Positions 17,975-25,979 of a DNA stretch of 45,928 nucleotides are shown here, piece after piece (position 1 is the first letter of the stretch; each line of letters begins with the position of its first letter). A model generated the notes under the pieces. It saw only the letters and a list, made by a program, of their open reading frames with translations, searched no databases and was not told the origin of the DNA. Source of the DNA: an uncultured bacterium (GTDB lineage: Bacteria > Nitrospirota > Thermodesulfovibrionia > Thermodesulfovibrionales > Thermodesulfovibrionaceae); assembly GCA_937998865.1 (NCBI GenBank), contig CALLBR010000007.1, positions 1-45,928 on the forward strand, given 5' to 3'. Made by a program: the position numbers and the translations under genes.

Positions 17975-19142
17975 CCATTCTCCTTACGATGAATCGATAG
18001 AATAAAATTATAAGAGTCACAATACCTAAGGATAAAGAAATCTCCATCCAAGTGGGATAATATTTTTCTTTAAAGGGAATGTACCAGTTATAGGCTATTA
18101 AAGAAACATTGAACCTGTTAAGAAGTACTCCAAGGGCAACAATGAAGGCTGATACTCTTACCACTGAAGCTTTTTTTAGCTTAATGGAGAAAATTAGAAG
18201 CATGATAGGGATAAATACAAATCCCACATTTTCAAAAAGGTAGAGATAGCCATAGGAGGTAAAAAGATAATGCCAGTTATCATAATGGGCTAAGTCTAAT
18301 AGTTTAAGAAGTAGGTAAAGAATTAAAACAATAGCCAAAGCCTTACCAAGTCCAAGAGTTTTGCTTTCAAATTCGGCTTTTTGAAAGTTTTTAATTCTGT
18401 CTATGAAAAATTTGTGAGAAAGGGTGCTCTCTATGATTACCATGGATATTCCAGCAAAGATAGCTGAAATAAGGAAAAATAGAGGAAGTAATGAAGAATA
18501 CCAAAGAGGATGAATTTTAGTCTTTGCCACTAAGAATAATCCTCCTAAGGCAGATTGATGACCACCAGCTATAATCACTCCAAATACCGTTGCCCAAATT
18601 CCAAATTTGGAAAATATCTCTTTCAGTCTCTCTTTCCCTAACCATTCAAAAAAAGAAGGTGACCATTCGATTAGACAAATGAGAATGTACAGAAAGAAAT
18701 GCCAAGCAATTAAAAATAATATAGAGTCTAAACCCCAAGACCATCCAATTACATAAAAGACTCTGTAGTATCTACCAAGATCAAACATTAAAGCAAAGAC
18801 AGCAAAAATATATCCAAGGAGACTTGATAGCACAGCAGGTTTTGCAAAATTTTTGTAATCTTTTATCCCGAAAAGATAAACTGTGGTTGCTACTGTTAGT
18901 CCTGGAGCTGCCAGAGCAATACCTACAAGGATATCAAAGCTTATCCAAAGCCCCCAAGGATAGGTATCTGAAAGATTTGTAGCAGGTCCGAGTCCATAAA
19001 AAAGCCTGTAAGCCATAGAGTAGAAGGAAAAGGAAAGAATAATTAAGGCAATAAAATTCCATAAAGTTGCATGGCTTTTCAAGTATTCCTTAAGGCTCAT
19101 TCCTAAAAATATCTTTTCCCTAAGAAAGCTTCCTTCTTTCAT
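17961..19142 (-). CDS. hmcC: NrfD/HybB-family integral membrane subunit (HmcC-like)
   Basis: A 393-residue polytopic quinone-binding-type subunit with about 10 hydrophobic helices. Features of the family are PWGLWISFDILVGIALAAPG, MFDLGRYYRVFYVIGWSWGL and AGGHQSALGGLFLVA near helix 6. NrfD proteins interact with menaquinone and with a ferredoxin-like partner, here the gene just upstream (1-nt gap). In Desulfovibrio, HmcC plays this role in the Hmc complex. It is the final gene of the seven-gene minus-strand operon, and its stop overlaps the convergent protease gene, leaving no room for a terminator between them. Confidence 0.88.
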   Translation of the reverse strand: MKEGSFLREKIFLGMSLKEYLKSHATLWNFIALIILSFSFYSMAYRLFYGLGPATNLSDTYPWGLWISFDILVGIALAAPGLTVATTVYLFGIKDYKNFAKPAVLSSLLGYIFAVFALMFDLGRYYRVFYVIGWSWGLDSILFLIAWHFFLYILICLIEWSPSFFEWLGKERLKEIFSKFGIWATVFGVIIAGGHQSALGGLFLVAKTKIHPLWYSSLLPLFFLISAIFAGISMVIIESTLSHKFFIDRIKNFQKAEFESKTLGLGKALAIVLILYLLLKLLDLAHYDNWHYLFTSYGYLYLFENVGFVFIPIMLLIFSIKLKKASVVRVSAFIVALGVLLNRFNVSLIAYNWYIPFKEKYYPTWMEISLSLGIVTLIILFYRFIVRRMAILH

Positions 19143-19143
19143 A

Positions 19144-20097
19144 TCACCCTTTTTTACTCTTGGATATCATGTAATAGGCAGTCCAGACTAAAGGAGCTGC
19201 AGCAACTATTTCAAGAACCTTTACAGTGAAGAGAAAATTTTTACTTAATTGTGGAATAGGTGTTTTGTCAAGCTTTGGGAATCCTAATTTTTCAAAGTCT
19301 GTACCCGATATGTAAAGCCAGCTTGTTCCTCCAGCTTCATATTCCCCGTAAATGTGTTGAATATACCTTCCTGAATTATTATGGATTCTTTCATAGGCAA
19401 GACGAAGAATTTCACTTCTCTTGCCAAAATTCATTGCATCAGCAGGGCATATTTCAACACAGGCAGGCAGTTTATTTTCAGTGATTCTGTCAAAACACAT
19501 GGTACACTTTGTAATCTGAGGAGTGAGAGGATCATAGTATTCATAAGCTGGAATGTCAAAAGGACAAGCAATCATGCAGTAGCGGCATCCTACACATAAA
19601 GAAGGATTATAAAGAACAGAACCATAGTCTGTTTTCTTGAAGGCATTAACAAAACAAGCACTAAGACAGGCTGGGTCGAGGCAGTGCATACATTGTTTTT
19701 TCACATAAATGGGATTTTTCCCCTCGTAAAACCTGTTTACTACTGTAAACTCTCCAGCATGAGTTCTTCGATTTTTATCAAAGACTGAGGGTTTTTTGTC
19801 CTTTGATTCTTCAAACTCCTTAAGAGGCTTGTTAGGATTTTTATTCCATTCATTACAAGCCCACTCACATCGACGACATCCTATGCATCTTGTTAAGTCT
19901 AAGAGAATTGCATAGGGTTCTTCTAAATTAATACCTCTGGCTTTAATAATCTCATATTTTTCCCAATTTTTTCTGTTTGCTTTGTTTCCTGTGGAGTATG
20001 AAGAAGGCTCTGAAAAAGCTTTCCCTCCCATTAAGGTTAAACCTGTGATGGTTAAAGCCTTTTTAAGAAAATCTCTTCTGTTCATCCTTAGTAGCAT
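19144..20097 (-). CDS. hmcB: Periplasmic four-cluster ferredoxin subunit with Tat signal (HmcB-like)
   Basis: A 317-residue iron-sulfur protein. A twin-arginine signal (NRRDFLKKALTITGL, Arg7-Arg8) sends it to the periplasm. Sixteen cysteines fall into four [4Fe-4S] sets: 71/74/77/81, 136/139/144/148, 168/171/174/178 and 198/201/213/217, with interdomain pairing typical of HmcB/DsrO/HybA. A hydrophobic segment near 285-305 may anchor the C-terminus. It should pass electrons between the multihaem cytochrome and the NrfD-like subunit. The start could also be Met5, which directly precedes the RR motif. It overlaps the small HmcD-like ORF by 10 nt. Confidence 0.92.
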   Translation of the reverse strand: MLLRMNRRDFLKKALTITGLTLMGGKAFSEPSSYSTGNKANRKNWEKYEIIKARGINLEEPYAILLDLTRCIGCRRCEWACNEWNKNPNKPLKEFEESKDKKPSVFDKNRRTHAGEFTVVNRFYEGKNPIYVKKQCMHCLDPACLSACFVNAFKKTDYGSVLYNPSLCVGCRYCMIACPFDIPAYEYYDPLTPQITKCTMCFDRITENKLPACVEICPADAMNFGKRSEILRLAYERIHNNSGRYIQHIYGEYEAGGTSWLYISGTDFEKLGFPKLDKTPIPQLSKNFLFTVKVLEIVAAAPLVWTAYYMISKSKKG

Positions 20098-20204
20098 CTT
20101 TTCTCTCTAAGCATATTTAAAATTAGAATAAAAAGAAAAATAGAAACTACAGCTACTACATACTCAAACCCGTGATTTGAAAAAAGTTGTTCAATTATAT
20201 ACAT
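20088..20204 (-). CDS. hmcD: 38-residue single-helix membrane protein (HmcD-like)
   Basis: A very short ORF tucked between the 16-haem cytochrome and the ferredoxin genes. It overlaps the cytochrome end by 14 nt and the hmcB start by 10 nt. It encodes an N-terminal MYIIEQLFSNHGFEY, then one strongly hydrophobic helix (VVAVVSIFLFILILNML), then a short basic tail. Desulfovibrio hmc operons encode a similarly tiny one-helix protein, HmcD, of unknown function. The length, hydrophobicity, tight overlaps and absence of any other HmcD candidate support the call; sequence similarity to HmcD cannot be judged by eye in so short a protein. Confidence 0.6.
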   Translation of the reverse strand: MYIIEQLFSNHGFEYVVAVVSIFLFILILNMLREKRCY

Positions 20205-21771
20205 TTTTTTTCACCTTTCTTTCGTGACAGTCTGTACATTTTTTCGGTTTTTCAAGTTTCAATGTTTCGTGGCATTTAATGCACATACCGTGATAAGCTG
20301 ATTGTAGTCTTGGCTTTCCTATGTCTTTGCTACTAAATTCAGAACCATGGCAGCTTATGCATAAGGGAGGTTTTTCTCTTTGAGCTTCTGCTTCCTCTTT
20401 GCTTTTATGATGACAACCTCTACAGATTGTATCATTGCTTCCATGGAAGTAATTAGCTAAATTACTTCTATTTGAAATTTCATTAAGTTTTTGAATCATC
20501 CTTAGATGGGGCATTTTTACTGCTTCAAAATCTTCCTCCAGGTGTTTAATTATAACTTCCTGTGGGACATTTTTGAAATTTTGTATTTTTGTTGAGATAA
20601 AATCTCTCTTTCCAGTATGACATTTATTACAAATCTCTGTGGGAGCAATCTGTATTTTTACAGGCGGGATAAAGTAATGACAGCTCATACACTCCACCTT
20701 TTCTTTGAGCTTTCCGTGGCAACCTTGACAACTTATAGTAGAACTAAGGGAATGATAGGCTGTTGCAATATTTACAAATCCGCCTTCTTCTTTACCTTTT
20801 AAATCATGGCAATCTTTGCATGCCCTGAGTGTTTCATGGTGACAAATTCTACAATTTTTGTTATTCATTTCATGAAAATCATGCCTAAAGGAAACACCTT
20901 TCATCTTTGCTCCTTCAATACTTAAAAAAGCTCTTTTTGGCTGGTTCACTTCTGGTCTTGAAACCTCTTTAAGTTCCTCTAATGCCCTGTATTTACCTGT
21001 GTGACATTCTGCACACACAATGGGTCCTCTGTCTTTGTCTTGATTTTTACTCTCTAAATGACAGTTGATGCATAGAAGATGAAAGGATTTTTCTAAATTT
21101 AAACCTTTTTGTTTTGCTACATTTACAATTTTGGTAAGTTCAGGACCTCTTTTCTTACTAAAGTCATGACAGTAGTAGCAACTTGCTTCAGTTCCTGGCT
21201 CATAGAATAGAGCAAGCTCTTTTCTGTCCTCTTTTAGATCATAAGAATGATGACAGAGGCTACAGTCTTTTTTATGTTTAGTGACATGTTTGTTATGCAA
21301 ATAAAAATCAAACTCTACCAAGGGATATTTTACTTGTCTATTTTCATTTTCTTTTTTATGGCAATCTCTACAGGAGAGAATCTCTGGTCCTGTCTTTTTC
21401 CTTTGGGCACTTAAATTTTTATGGCAATCTAAACATTTGGCGTGATAAAGATTTTTTATTTCCTCAGCTTCTTTTTTGTGAAGGTCCTCTATAAAATCAA
21501 AGGAGTACTCTCCATATTGATTCTTTTGATGGCATTCACTACATACACTCTCTGGTGTTTTATTAAGTATTTTTGCCATGGAGTCCACATGAAGCTTGTG
21601 TTTAAAAAGTATTCTACCATATTCAAGTTTTCTGAATTTTTCCACATGGGCTATGGAGACGATGTTTTCTTTATATAAAAATTCATAGGTGGATGAATTT
21701 TTAGAGTAAAGAAGTTTTATGCTTAATAGAGAAAGGCATATTAAAGTTGCTATGAAAATAAGTCTCTTCAT
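20191..21771 (-). CDS. hmcA: 16-haem c-type cytochrome (HmcA-like)
   Basis: A 526-residue exported multihaem cytochrome. An N-terminal hydrophobic signal (MKRLIFIATLICLSLLSIKL) precedes sixteen CxxCH haem-binding motifs, from Cys77 (CSECH) to Cys512 (CTDCH). Three are CxxCHH (CSLCHH, CRICHH, CRGCHH), and additional His residues between motifs can serve as distal ligands, suggesting repeated cytochrome c3-like units. Haem count and length agree with Desulfovibrio HmcA (16 haems, about 545 residues). It should take electrons from periplasmic hydrogenases or cytochromes and hand them to the membrane complex. ATGA overlap with the upstream hmcF-like gene. The signal may act as a membrane anchor, as no clear cleavage site is seen. 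Confidence 0.93.
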   Translation of the reverse strand: MKRLIFIATLICLSLLSIKLLYSKNSSTYEFLYKENIVSIAHVEKFRKLEYGRILFKHKLHVDSMAKILNKTPESVCSECHQKNQYGEYSFDFIEDLHKKEAEEIKNLYHAKCLDCHKNLSAQRKKTGPEILSCRDCHKKENENRQVKYPLVEFDFYLHNKHVTKHKKDCSLCHHSYDLKEDRKELALFYEPGTEASCYYCHDFSKKRGPELTKIVNVAKQKGLNLEKSFHLLCINCHLESKNQDKDRGPIVCAECHTGKYRALEELKEVSRPEVNQPKRAFLSIEGAKMKGVSFRHDFHEMNNKNCRICHHETLRACKDCHDLKGKEEGGFVNIATAYHSLSSTISCQGCHGKLKEKVECMSCHYFIPPVKIQIAPTEICNKCHTGKRDFISTKIQNFKNVPQEVIIKHLEEDFEAVKMPHLRMIQKLNEISNRSNLANYFHGSNDTICRGCHHKSKEEAEAQREKPPLCISCHGSEFSSKDIGKPRLQSAYHGMCIKCHETLKLEKPKKCTDCHERKVKKNVYN

Positions 21772-23093
21772 GGTTTCATCTCTTCAGGAATTTCCATTAA
21801 CTCCGCAATTAAGTCGGTAAGAAATTTAACATGAACACCCAGTTTATAGTATTCATTTAAATCCTCGATTCCCTTGTGACAAGTATGGCAAGCTGCAATT
21901 ACAATTTTTGCTCCTGTATTTTTTATTTGTTCTGCCTTAATTTTTCCACCTTCCATTCTTGCAGACTTCCAAACAGGTCCTGCATCTATCATTCCACCTC
22001 CAGCAGAACAACAGTAGTTATGATCATCTTTTGGAGTCATTTCAACTATGTTTTCACAAAGTTTAGAGACAATGTATCTTAGCATTTTGCCCATACCTCT
22101 GTATCTTACAATATTACAGGGATCTTGAATTGTAACTATTTCTTCAATTTTCTTAGCTATTTTTATTCTGCCTTCTTTTAATAATTCATAAAAGAACTGA
22201 ACTCCGTGGATATAGGGAATAGGAGATTCCTTCCAACCTAAGTATCTTACGCCTTCGTATATACCTGTTCTATAGGCATGTCCGCATTCACCCATAACAA
22301 TCTTTTTTACGTTCAATCTAAAGGCTACCTCGTAGTGCGTCCTTACAATTTTTCCCATGGTTTCAAAATCACAAGCATAAAAAGCTTTGTTTGTGTAATC
22401 CCATCCATCAGTGTCAGGGACGGTCCAGTCAATTTTTGCCACATTCATTATTTTTGCCATATTTGTTAAAAGCCCTGTCATGTATTTTGCCTCTAAACCA
22501 TGGGCAAGATATAAAACTTCTGCATTTTTTCTGCCAATAGGAATTTTTGCATCTTTAATTTCAGCCTTTAGTTCATCTTCAAGCCATTGAACTGTATCAA
22601 GCCATTCATCTTGTCTAAACCAAAGCATATTTGTAGTTTGCATATGACTCAATGCCTGATCCTGTATGTACTGAGGTACCGCACCAATAAGGCAACATAT
22701 TCTTCTTACAAGAGATAGAAGATAGGCTATGTCTATTCCAAAGGGACAAAACTGTACACAACGACGACATAGATTACACTCGGAAAAGACAATTCTTGCA
22801 TATTTCTTTATATCTTCTTTAGTCACCTTTCCCTTTTTGTTCAGAATATCCCATATTGTTTGTTTGACCTTTCCAGCTGGAGCATAGGTAGGATCCTTTT
22901 CATGAGACAGATAGTGATGACAAGAAGTAGTGCACATTCCGCATCTCATACAGGTTTCAACAAATACTTTTAGTCTTGCAGAGGCTTCTCTATTTAACAC
23001 CCAATCAATTGCTCTTTTTATTTTCTTTTCATCAACTCCCTTTAGAGTCTCATCAATTCCTATGTCTGTAATAGGTTTTCTCTTAAATTCCAT
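21768..23093 (-). CDS. hmcF: Cytoplasmic HdrD-like iron-sulfur protein with CCG domains (HmcF/TmcB-like)
   Basis: A 441-residue protein with two N-terminal [4Fe-4S] motifs, Cys48-51-54-58 (CMRCGMCTTSC) and Cys106-109-112-116 (CNLCRRCVQFCP), followed by cysteine-rich heterodisulfide-reductase-type regions. The second is clear: CNIVRYRG, then NYCCSAGGG and ACHTCHKG. The first is reduced to GECGHAYR. This is the plan of HmcF, TmcB, DsrK and HdrD. No signal peptide is present, so it acts at the cytoplasmic face, where such proteins are thought to reduce a disulfide or pass electrons on. GAGGTG ribosome site 5 nt before the ATG. Confidence 0.92.
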   Translation of the reverse strand: MEFKRKPITDIGIDETLKGVDEKKIKRAIDWVLNREASARLKVFVETCMRCGMCTTSCHHYLSHEKDPTYAPAGKVKQTIWDILNKKGKVTKEDIKKYARIVFSECNLCRRCVQFCPFGIDIAYLLSLVRRICCLIGAVPQYIQDQALSHMQTTNMLWFRQDEWLDTVQWLEDELKAEIKDAKIPIGRKNAEVLYLAHGLEAKYMTGLLTNMAKIMNVAKIDWTVPDTDGWDYTNKAFYACDFETMGKIVRTHYEVAFRLNVKKIVMGECGHAYRTGIYEGVRYLGWKESPIPYIHGVQFFYELLKEGRIKIAKKIEEIVTIQDPCNIVRYRGMGKMLRYIVSKLCENIVEMTPKDDHNYCCSAGGGMIDAGPVWKSARMEGGKIKAEQIKNTGAKIVIAACHTCHKGIEDLNEYYKLGVHVKFLTDLIAELMEIPEEMKP

Positions 23094-23101
23094 ATTTCAC
23101 C

Positions 23102-23779
23102 TCAGAAGTCTCTTGAATGCCTTACAGCTCCAAATTCACTACCTGTATGGGCTCTTGTAAAGAAAAAGAGAAACATATGACTCAATTTTGTAAAGGGAAT
23201 TGCCATAAGCATTATTTCACCACTCAGCATGTGTATTGTGAGCATGATTTTATAATCCAGTATGAGTTCATGATGAGCAAGAAAGCCTGTAATAAAGGGT
23301 AGTGCAACTAAAGTAAGTATAAGATAGTCAGAAGAAGAAGTTAGAAATCTAATATCACTCTGAAAGAGCCTTCGCAAAATGAGTAGAATAATACAAAAGA
23401 TAGTTATAAAAGTCATTCCATCAGCTAAGGACACTGGTAAGGTCCACCACCTAATTTTCCATGATTCATACCACAATTCCACATGACCTACTAAGAAGAG
23501 GGAAACAGAAATTAAACAGATGTGAAATAGGAAAGTTATAGCTGTAAACCAGGGATGTCTTCTCATACTAATAGAGCCATAGGGTATTAACCAACGAAAC
23601 AGAGATCTTAATGTGTAGCGAAGGCTTAAATAGGGATATACTATCTTTTCTTTTTTAGCCTCTCTTAAGGTTATGGCTATTCGATAAAAAATTCCTAAAA
23701 AAAACACCAAAAAAGCAAGCCATAGCATAGGACCCCTCAGGAAGGTATAAAGGGAGGGATCTTTAAAAAATTGTTCCAT
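23102..23779 (-). CDS. hmcE: b-type cytochrome membrane subunit (HmcE/TmcC/NarI-like)
   Basis: A 225-residue integral membrane protein with about five to six helices. Histidines placed in or near helices (FHICL, VGHVEL, FLAHHEL, TIHML, KLSHMF) can ligate two haems b, as in NarI-like subunits of the Hmc, Tmc and Dsr complexes. It pairs with the HdrD-like protein encoded next (8-nt gap) to carry electrons from the membrane to the cytoplasm. The start overlaps the stop of the tryptophan-rich protein gene by one base (TAATG). Confidence 0.88.
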   Translation of the reverse strand: MEQFFKDPSLYTFLRGPMLWLAFLVFFLGIFYRIAITLREAKKEKIVYPYLSLRYTLRSLFRWLIPYGSISMRRHPWFTAITFLFHICLISVSLFLVGHVELWYESWKIRWWTLPVSLADGMTFITIFCIILLILRRLFQSDIRFLTSSSDYLILTLVALPFITGFLAHHELILDYKIMLTIHMLSGEIMLMAIPFTKLSHMFLFFFTRAHTGSEFGAVRHSRDF

Positions 23780-25023
23780 TATTTTAATACCTCACTGAGA
23801 CTAAGAACTTTTCTAATGTATTTACCGTTCTTTATGCATCCAAAGAGAATTTTATCTCCATCAGGACTAAATTTGGGTTCCCATAACATATCAAAGGTTT
23901 CTTTTACTATTTTGCCATTTAAAACTAAAAAATATGTTCCTTCCTTTTCCGCCTTTGCTATGCAATAGTTTCCGTCAGGACTTAACTGGGGTGACCAAAT
24001 TCTATCAAATCCCCTATCCCAAGGCTTTCCATTAATGGCAACACTCCAAGTATTTCTATTTCTTATTACAGCACCGATTTTTTTGCCATCAGCACTAAAG
24101 AATGGTGGAAGTACGCAATGAGAAAAAGTTTCCTTCCAAGGATTACCATCTAATGCCACAGTCCATTTGCCAAACTCTGTAGCTACAACCGCGGCAATTC
24201 TACCATCAGGACTTACTCTTTGATGCCAAAGTTGAGTGAAATAAGGCCAGGAGACCTTACCATTTATGGCTAAAGTCCAACCTTTCTCCCTTTTCACTGG
24301 AACTGCTACATTGTCATTGTCAAGGAAAATTGGCTCCCAGGCATTTAAAAATATTTCATCCCAAGTTTTTCCATCTATGGCTACAGTAAATTCTTGCTGC
24401 GAAAGTCTTACAGAAGCTGCAATTTTTTTATTATCAGGGCTAAAACAAGCTCCGTAGATTGATATGAAATTTTTATCCCAGGGATTACCATCTGCGGCAA
24501 TAGTCCAAACACCTTTTTTAAAGCTAAAGATGTCAAGTAAGGGAGGATTTTCTACCCTAACATAGGAGGCAGCGTGTTTCCCATCATCTGAAAGAATAAG
24601 GTCTCTTGCATCAAAGAATAGAGTATCCCAAATTTTTCCATCTAAACAAACACCATAGGAATCACCTTTTTTTATGTTAAAGGCAATTGATTTACTCTCT
24701 TTGTCAGTTTTAAGATTCCAAGCATAATCAAAAGTCTCTTCCATCACTGTGTCATCTTTTGCCAGTGTCCACTCATAATTTCTCAGTGCAAGGCAGATTA
24801 CACTTCCAAGAGGAGTAATTTGAGGGAAACAAATACGTTCAAAGGTATTGTTCCAGGTTTCTCCATTAATGCAAAAGGTTTTCCCCTCTTGCACTTTTAC
24901 AATAGCTACAATTTTTTCAAAATCAGGACTTACTAAAATCTCCTCAGAGGAATTAAACTTTTCCTTCCATTCCTTCAGATTAGAAATGACCTTTTCCTTT
25001 GTATCCCAATCCCAACTGGTCAT
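23779..25023 (-). CDS. Tryptophan-rich beta-repeat protein (TmcD-like)
   Basis: A 414-residue protein built from about nine repeats of roughly 38-40 residues. A typical unit is GxWTVAxDGKxWDxxFxxxWxPxFSPDGxxIAAxV, visible from residue 50 to the end; it suggests a beta-propeller like WD40/PD40 proteins. No signal peptide or membrane helix is present, so a cytoplasmic location is likely. It heads the operon and is coupled to the b-type cytochrome gene. In Desulfovibrio, the Tmc complex has a tryptophan-rich subunit, TmcD, of unknown function, which is the nearest counterpart I know. The identification rests on composition and context, and a profile comparison would settle it. No Shine-Dalgarno; see the promoter next to the ATG. 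Confidence 0.72.
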   Translation of the reverse strand: MTSWDWDTKEKVISNLKEWKEKFNSSEEILVSPDFEKIVAIVKVQEGKTFCINGETWNNTFERICFPQITPLGSVICLALRNYEWTLAKDDTVMEETFDYAWNLKTDKESKSIAFNIKKGDSYGVCLDGKIWDTLFFDARDLILSDDGKHAASYVRVENPPLLDIFSFKKGVWTIAADGNPWDKNFISIYGACFSPDNKKIAASVRLSQQEFTVAIDGKTWDEIFLNAWEPIFLDNDNVAVPVKREKGWTLAINGKVSWPYFTQLWHQRVSPDGRIAAVVATEFGKWTVALDGNPWKETFSHCVLPPFFSADGKKIGAVIRNRNTWSVAINGKPWDRGFDRIWSPQLSPDGNYCIAKAEKEGTYFLVLNGKIVKETFDMLWEPKFSPDGDKILFGCIKNGKYIRKVLSLSEVLK

Positions 25024-25030
25024 TTTAGTT

Positions 25031-25066
25031 GTTATCTATTAAAAAACAGAATGAAAAAAAAGTCAA
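25031..25066 (-). promoter_or_regulatory. Sigma70-type promoter of the Hmc/Tmc-like operon
   Basis: On the minus strand, TTGACT (25066-25061) is followed after 17 nt by TTTAAT (25043-25038). Both match the consensus in five of six positions with ideal spacing. The expected start of transcription is near 25031, only about eight nucleotides before the ATG at 25023. The message should be almost leaderless, which agrees with the absence of a ribosome-binding site. Confidence 0.65.
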
Positions 25067-25117
25067 GCCTTTTCTGAAAGGATGAAAGTTTTTCTAAAAA
25101 ACACTCTGAAATTATTC

Positions 25118-25130
25118 ACTCAGATTGAGT
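25118..25130. promoter_or_regulatory. Small palindrome in the divergent intergenic region
   Basis: ACTCA-GAT-TGAGT is a perfect 5-bp inverted repeat with a 3-bp centre, about 50 bp upstream of the -35 box of the redox operon. It could be an operator for a dimeric regulator, but it is short and could be chance. A related ACTCTGAAATT stretch lies just upstream (25103-25113). Confidence 0.25.
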
Positions 25131-25202
25131 TTCTCTAAGGTGATAAAAGGTGAGGTTACTTTGGCTTCCTTGATGAGCCTCCCTAGGATAAAAAAGCAGG
25201 TC

Positions 25203-25242
25203 ATTGCGAGAAGTCTCGGCAATTTTTTAAAATAAAAAATTG
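25203..25242. repeat. Two abutting inverted repeats before the DUF815 gene
   Basis: First hairpin 25203-25223: ATTGCGAGA against TCTCGGCAAT with one unpaired G. Second 25220-25242: a perfect 9-bp repeat CAATTTTTT / AAAAAATTG around AAAAT, ending in the GTG start codon. The first hairpin followed by a run of T looks like a rho-independent terminator on the plus strand, yet no plus-strand gene lies upstream. TCATTGCGAG at 25201-25210 resembles one arm of small dispersed palindromic repeats seen in many genomes. TAAAAT at 25228-25233 could also be a -10 box for the downstream gene. Confidence 0.45.
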
Positions 25243-25979
25243 TGGTTGAGAGAGTTTTAGCTTTTGTTTGGGATGGAAAGGAAAAGAAGTTAAAGGAAGT
25301 TAAAAGACTTCCAAAAATAGATATTAATGAACTACTAGGAATTGAAAAACAAAAAAAGCTTGTGATTTCCAATACCAAATCTTTTATTGAAGGCAAAAGG
25401 GTTAACAATGTTTTACTTTGGGGTGAAAGAGGAACTGGTAAGACGACTTTAATAAAAGCCTTGATTAATAATTTTAGAGAGTCACCCTTGAGAATTATTC
25501 AAGTTCTAAAAAGTGATATAATAACTATTCCCCTTTTATACGATATTGTTTATGATCATGAAAGTTTCCGGTTTATTATTTTTTTGGACGATTTATCTTT
25601 TGATGAAAAGGAAGGAGATTTTAGAGATTTAAAGATTGTAATGGAAGGAGGCATAGAGGAAATACCAGAAAATTCAGTTATTTATGCTACTTCAAATAGG
25701 AGAAATCTCCTGTCTGTCGATTCACAAAGGGACAGTGAGCTTTTTCCTGAGGATAGTCTTCAGGAAAGAACCTCTTTAATTGAAAGATTTGGCTTAAGAA
25801 TAGGATTTTATAGATTTTCAGAGAGTGAATATTTTGAGATTGTAAAACATTATGTAAACATACATAAAGGGAAAATTCCCGAAGAGCAACTTCTTCAAAA
25901 AGCTCATGAATGGTCATTAATGCATGGCACTTCAGGTAGAGCAGCTTATCAATTTGTTTTAAGTCTTAATATTCTTTAA
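25242..25979 (+). CDS. DUF815-family AAA+ ATPase
   Basis: A 245-residue P-loop ATPase. The Walker A is [17 protein letters not shown] (near 60-75), and Walker B appears as [10 protein letters not shown] (near 110). ATSNRRNLL is sensor 1, and [16 protein letters not shown] and [10 protein letters not shown] follow, the pattern of the DUF815 family. These small ATPases have no firmly established role. The start is GTG, since an in-frame stop lies three codons upstream. No ribosome site is apparent; a possible -10 (TAAAAT) ends eight nucleotides before it. The 3' end overlaps the convergent leuA by 21 bp. Confidence 0.82.
   Translation: MVERVLAFVWDGKEKKLKEVKRLPKIDINELLGIEKQKKLVISNTKSFIEGKRVNNVLLWGERGTGKTTLIKALINNFRESPLRIIQVLKSDIITIPLLYDIVYDHESFRFIIFLDDLSFDEKEGDFRDLKIVMEGGIEEIPENSVIYATSNRRNLLSVDSQRDSELFPEDSLQERTSLIERFGLRIGFYRFSESEYFEIVKHYVNIHKGKIPEEQLLQKAHEWSLMHGTSGRAAYQFVLSLNIL

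Noticed and set aside
20191-21771. CRISPR or DNA repeat array suggested by recurrent motifs in this stretch
   Set aside because: The recurrence is in protein CxxCH motifs at irregular spacing, not in identical DNA repeats.
25203-25228. Terminator of the redox operon
   Set aside because: The T run follows the hairpin on the plus strand, while the redox operon begins here and runs on the minus strand.
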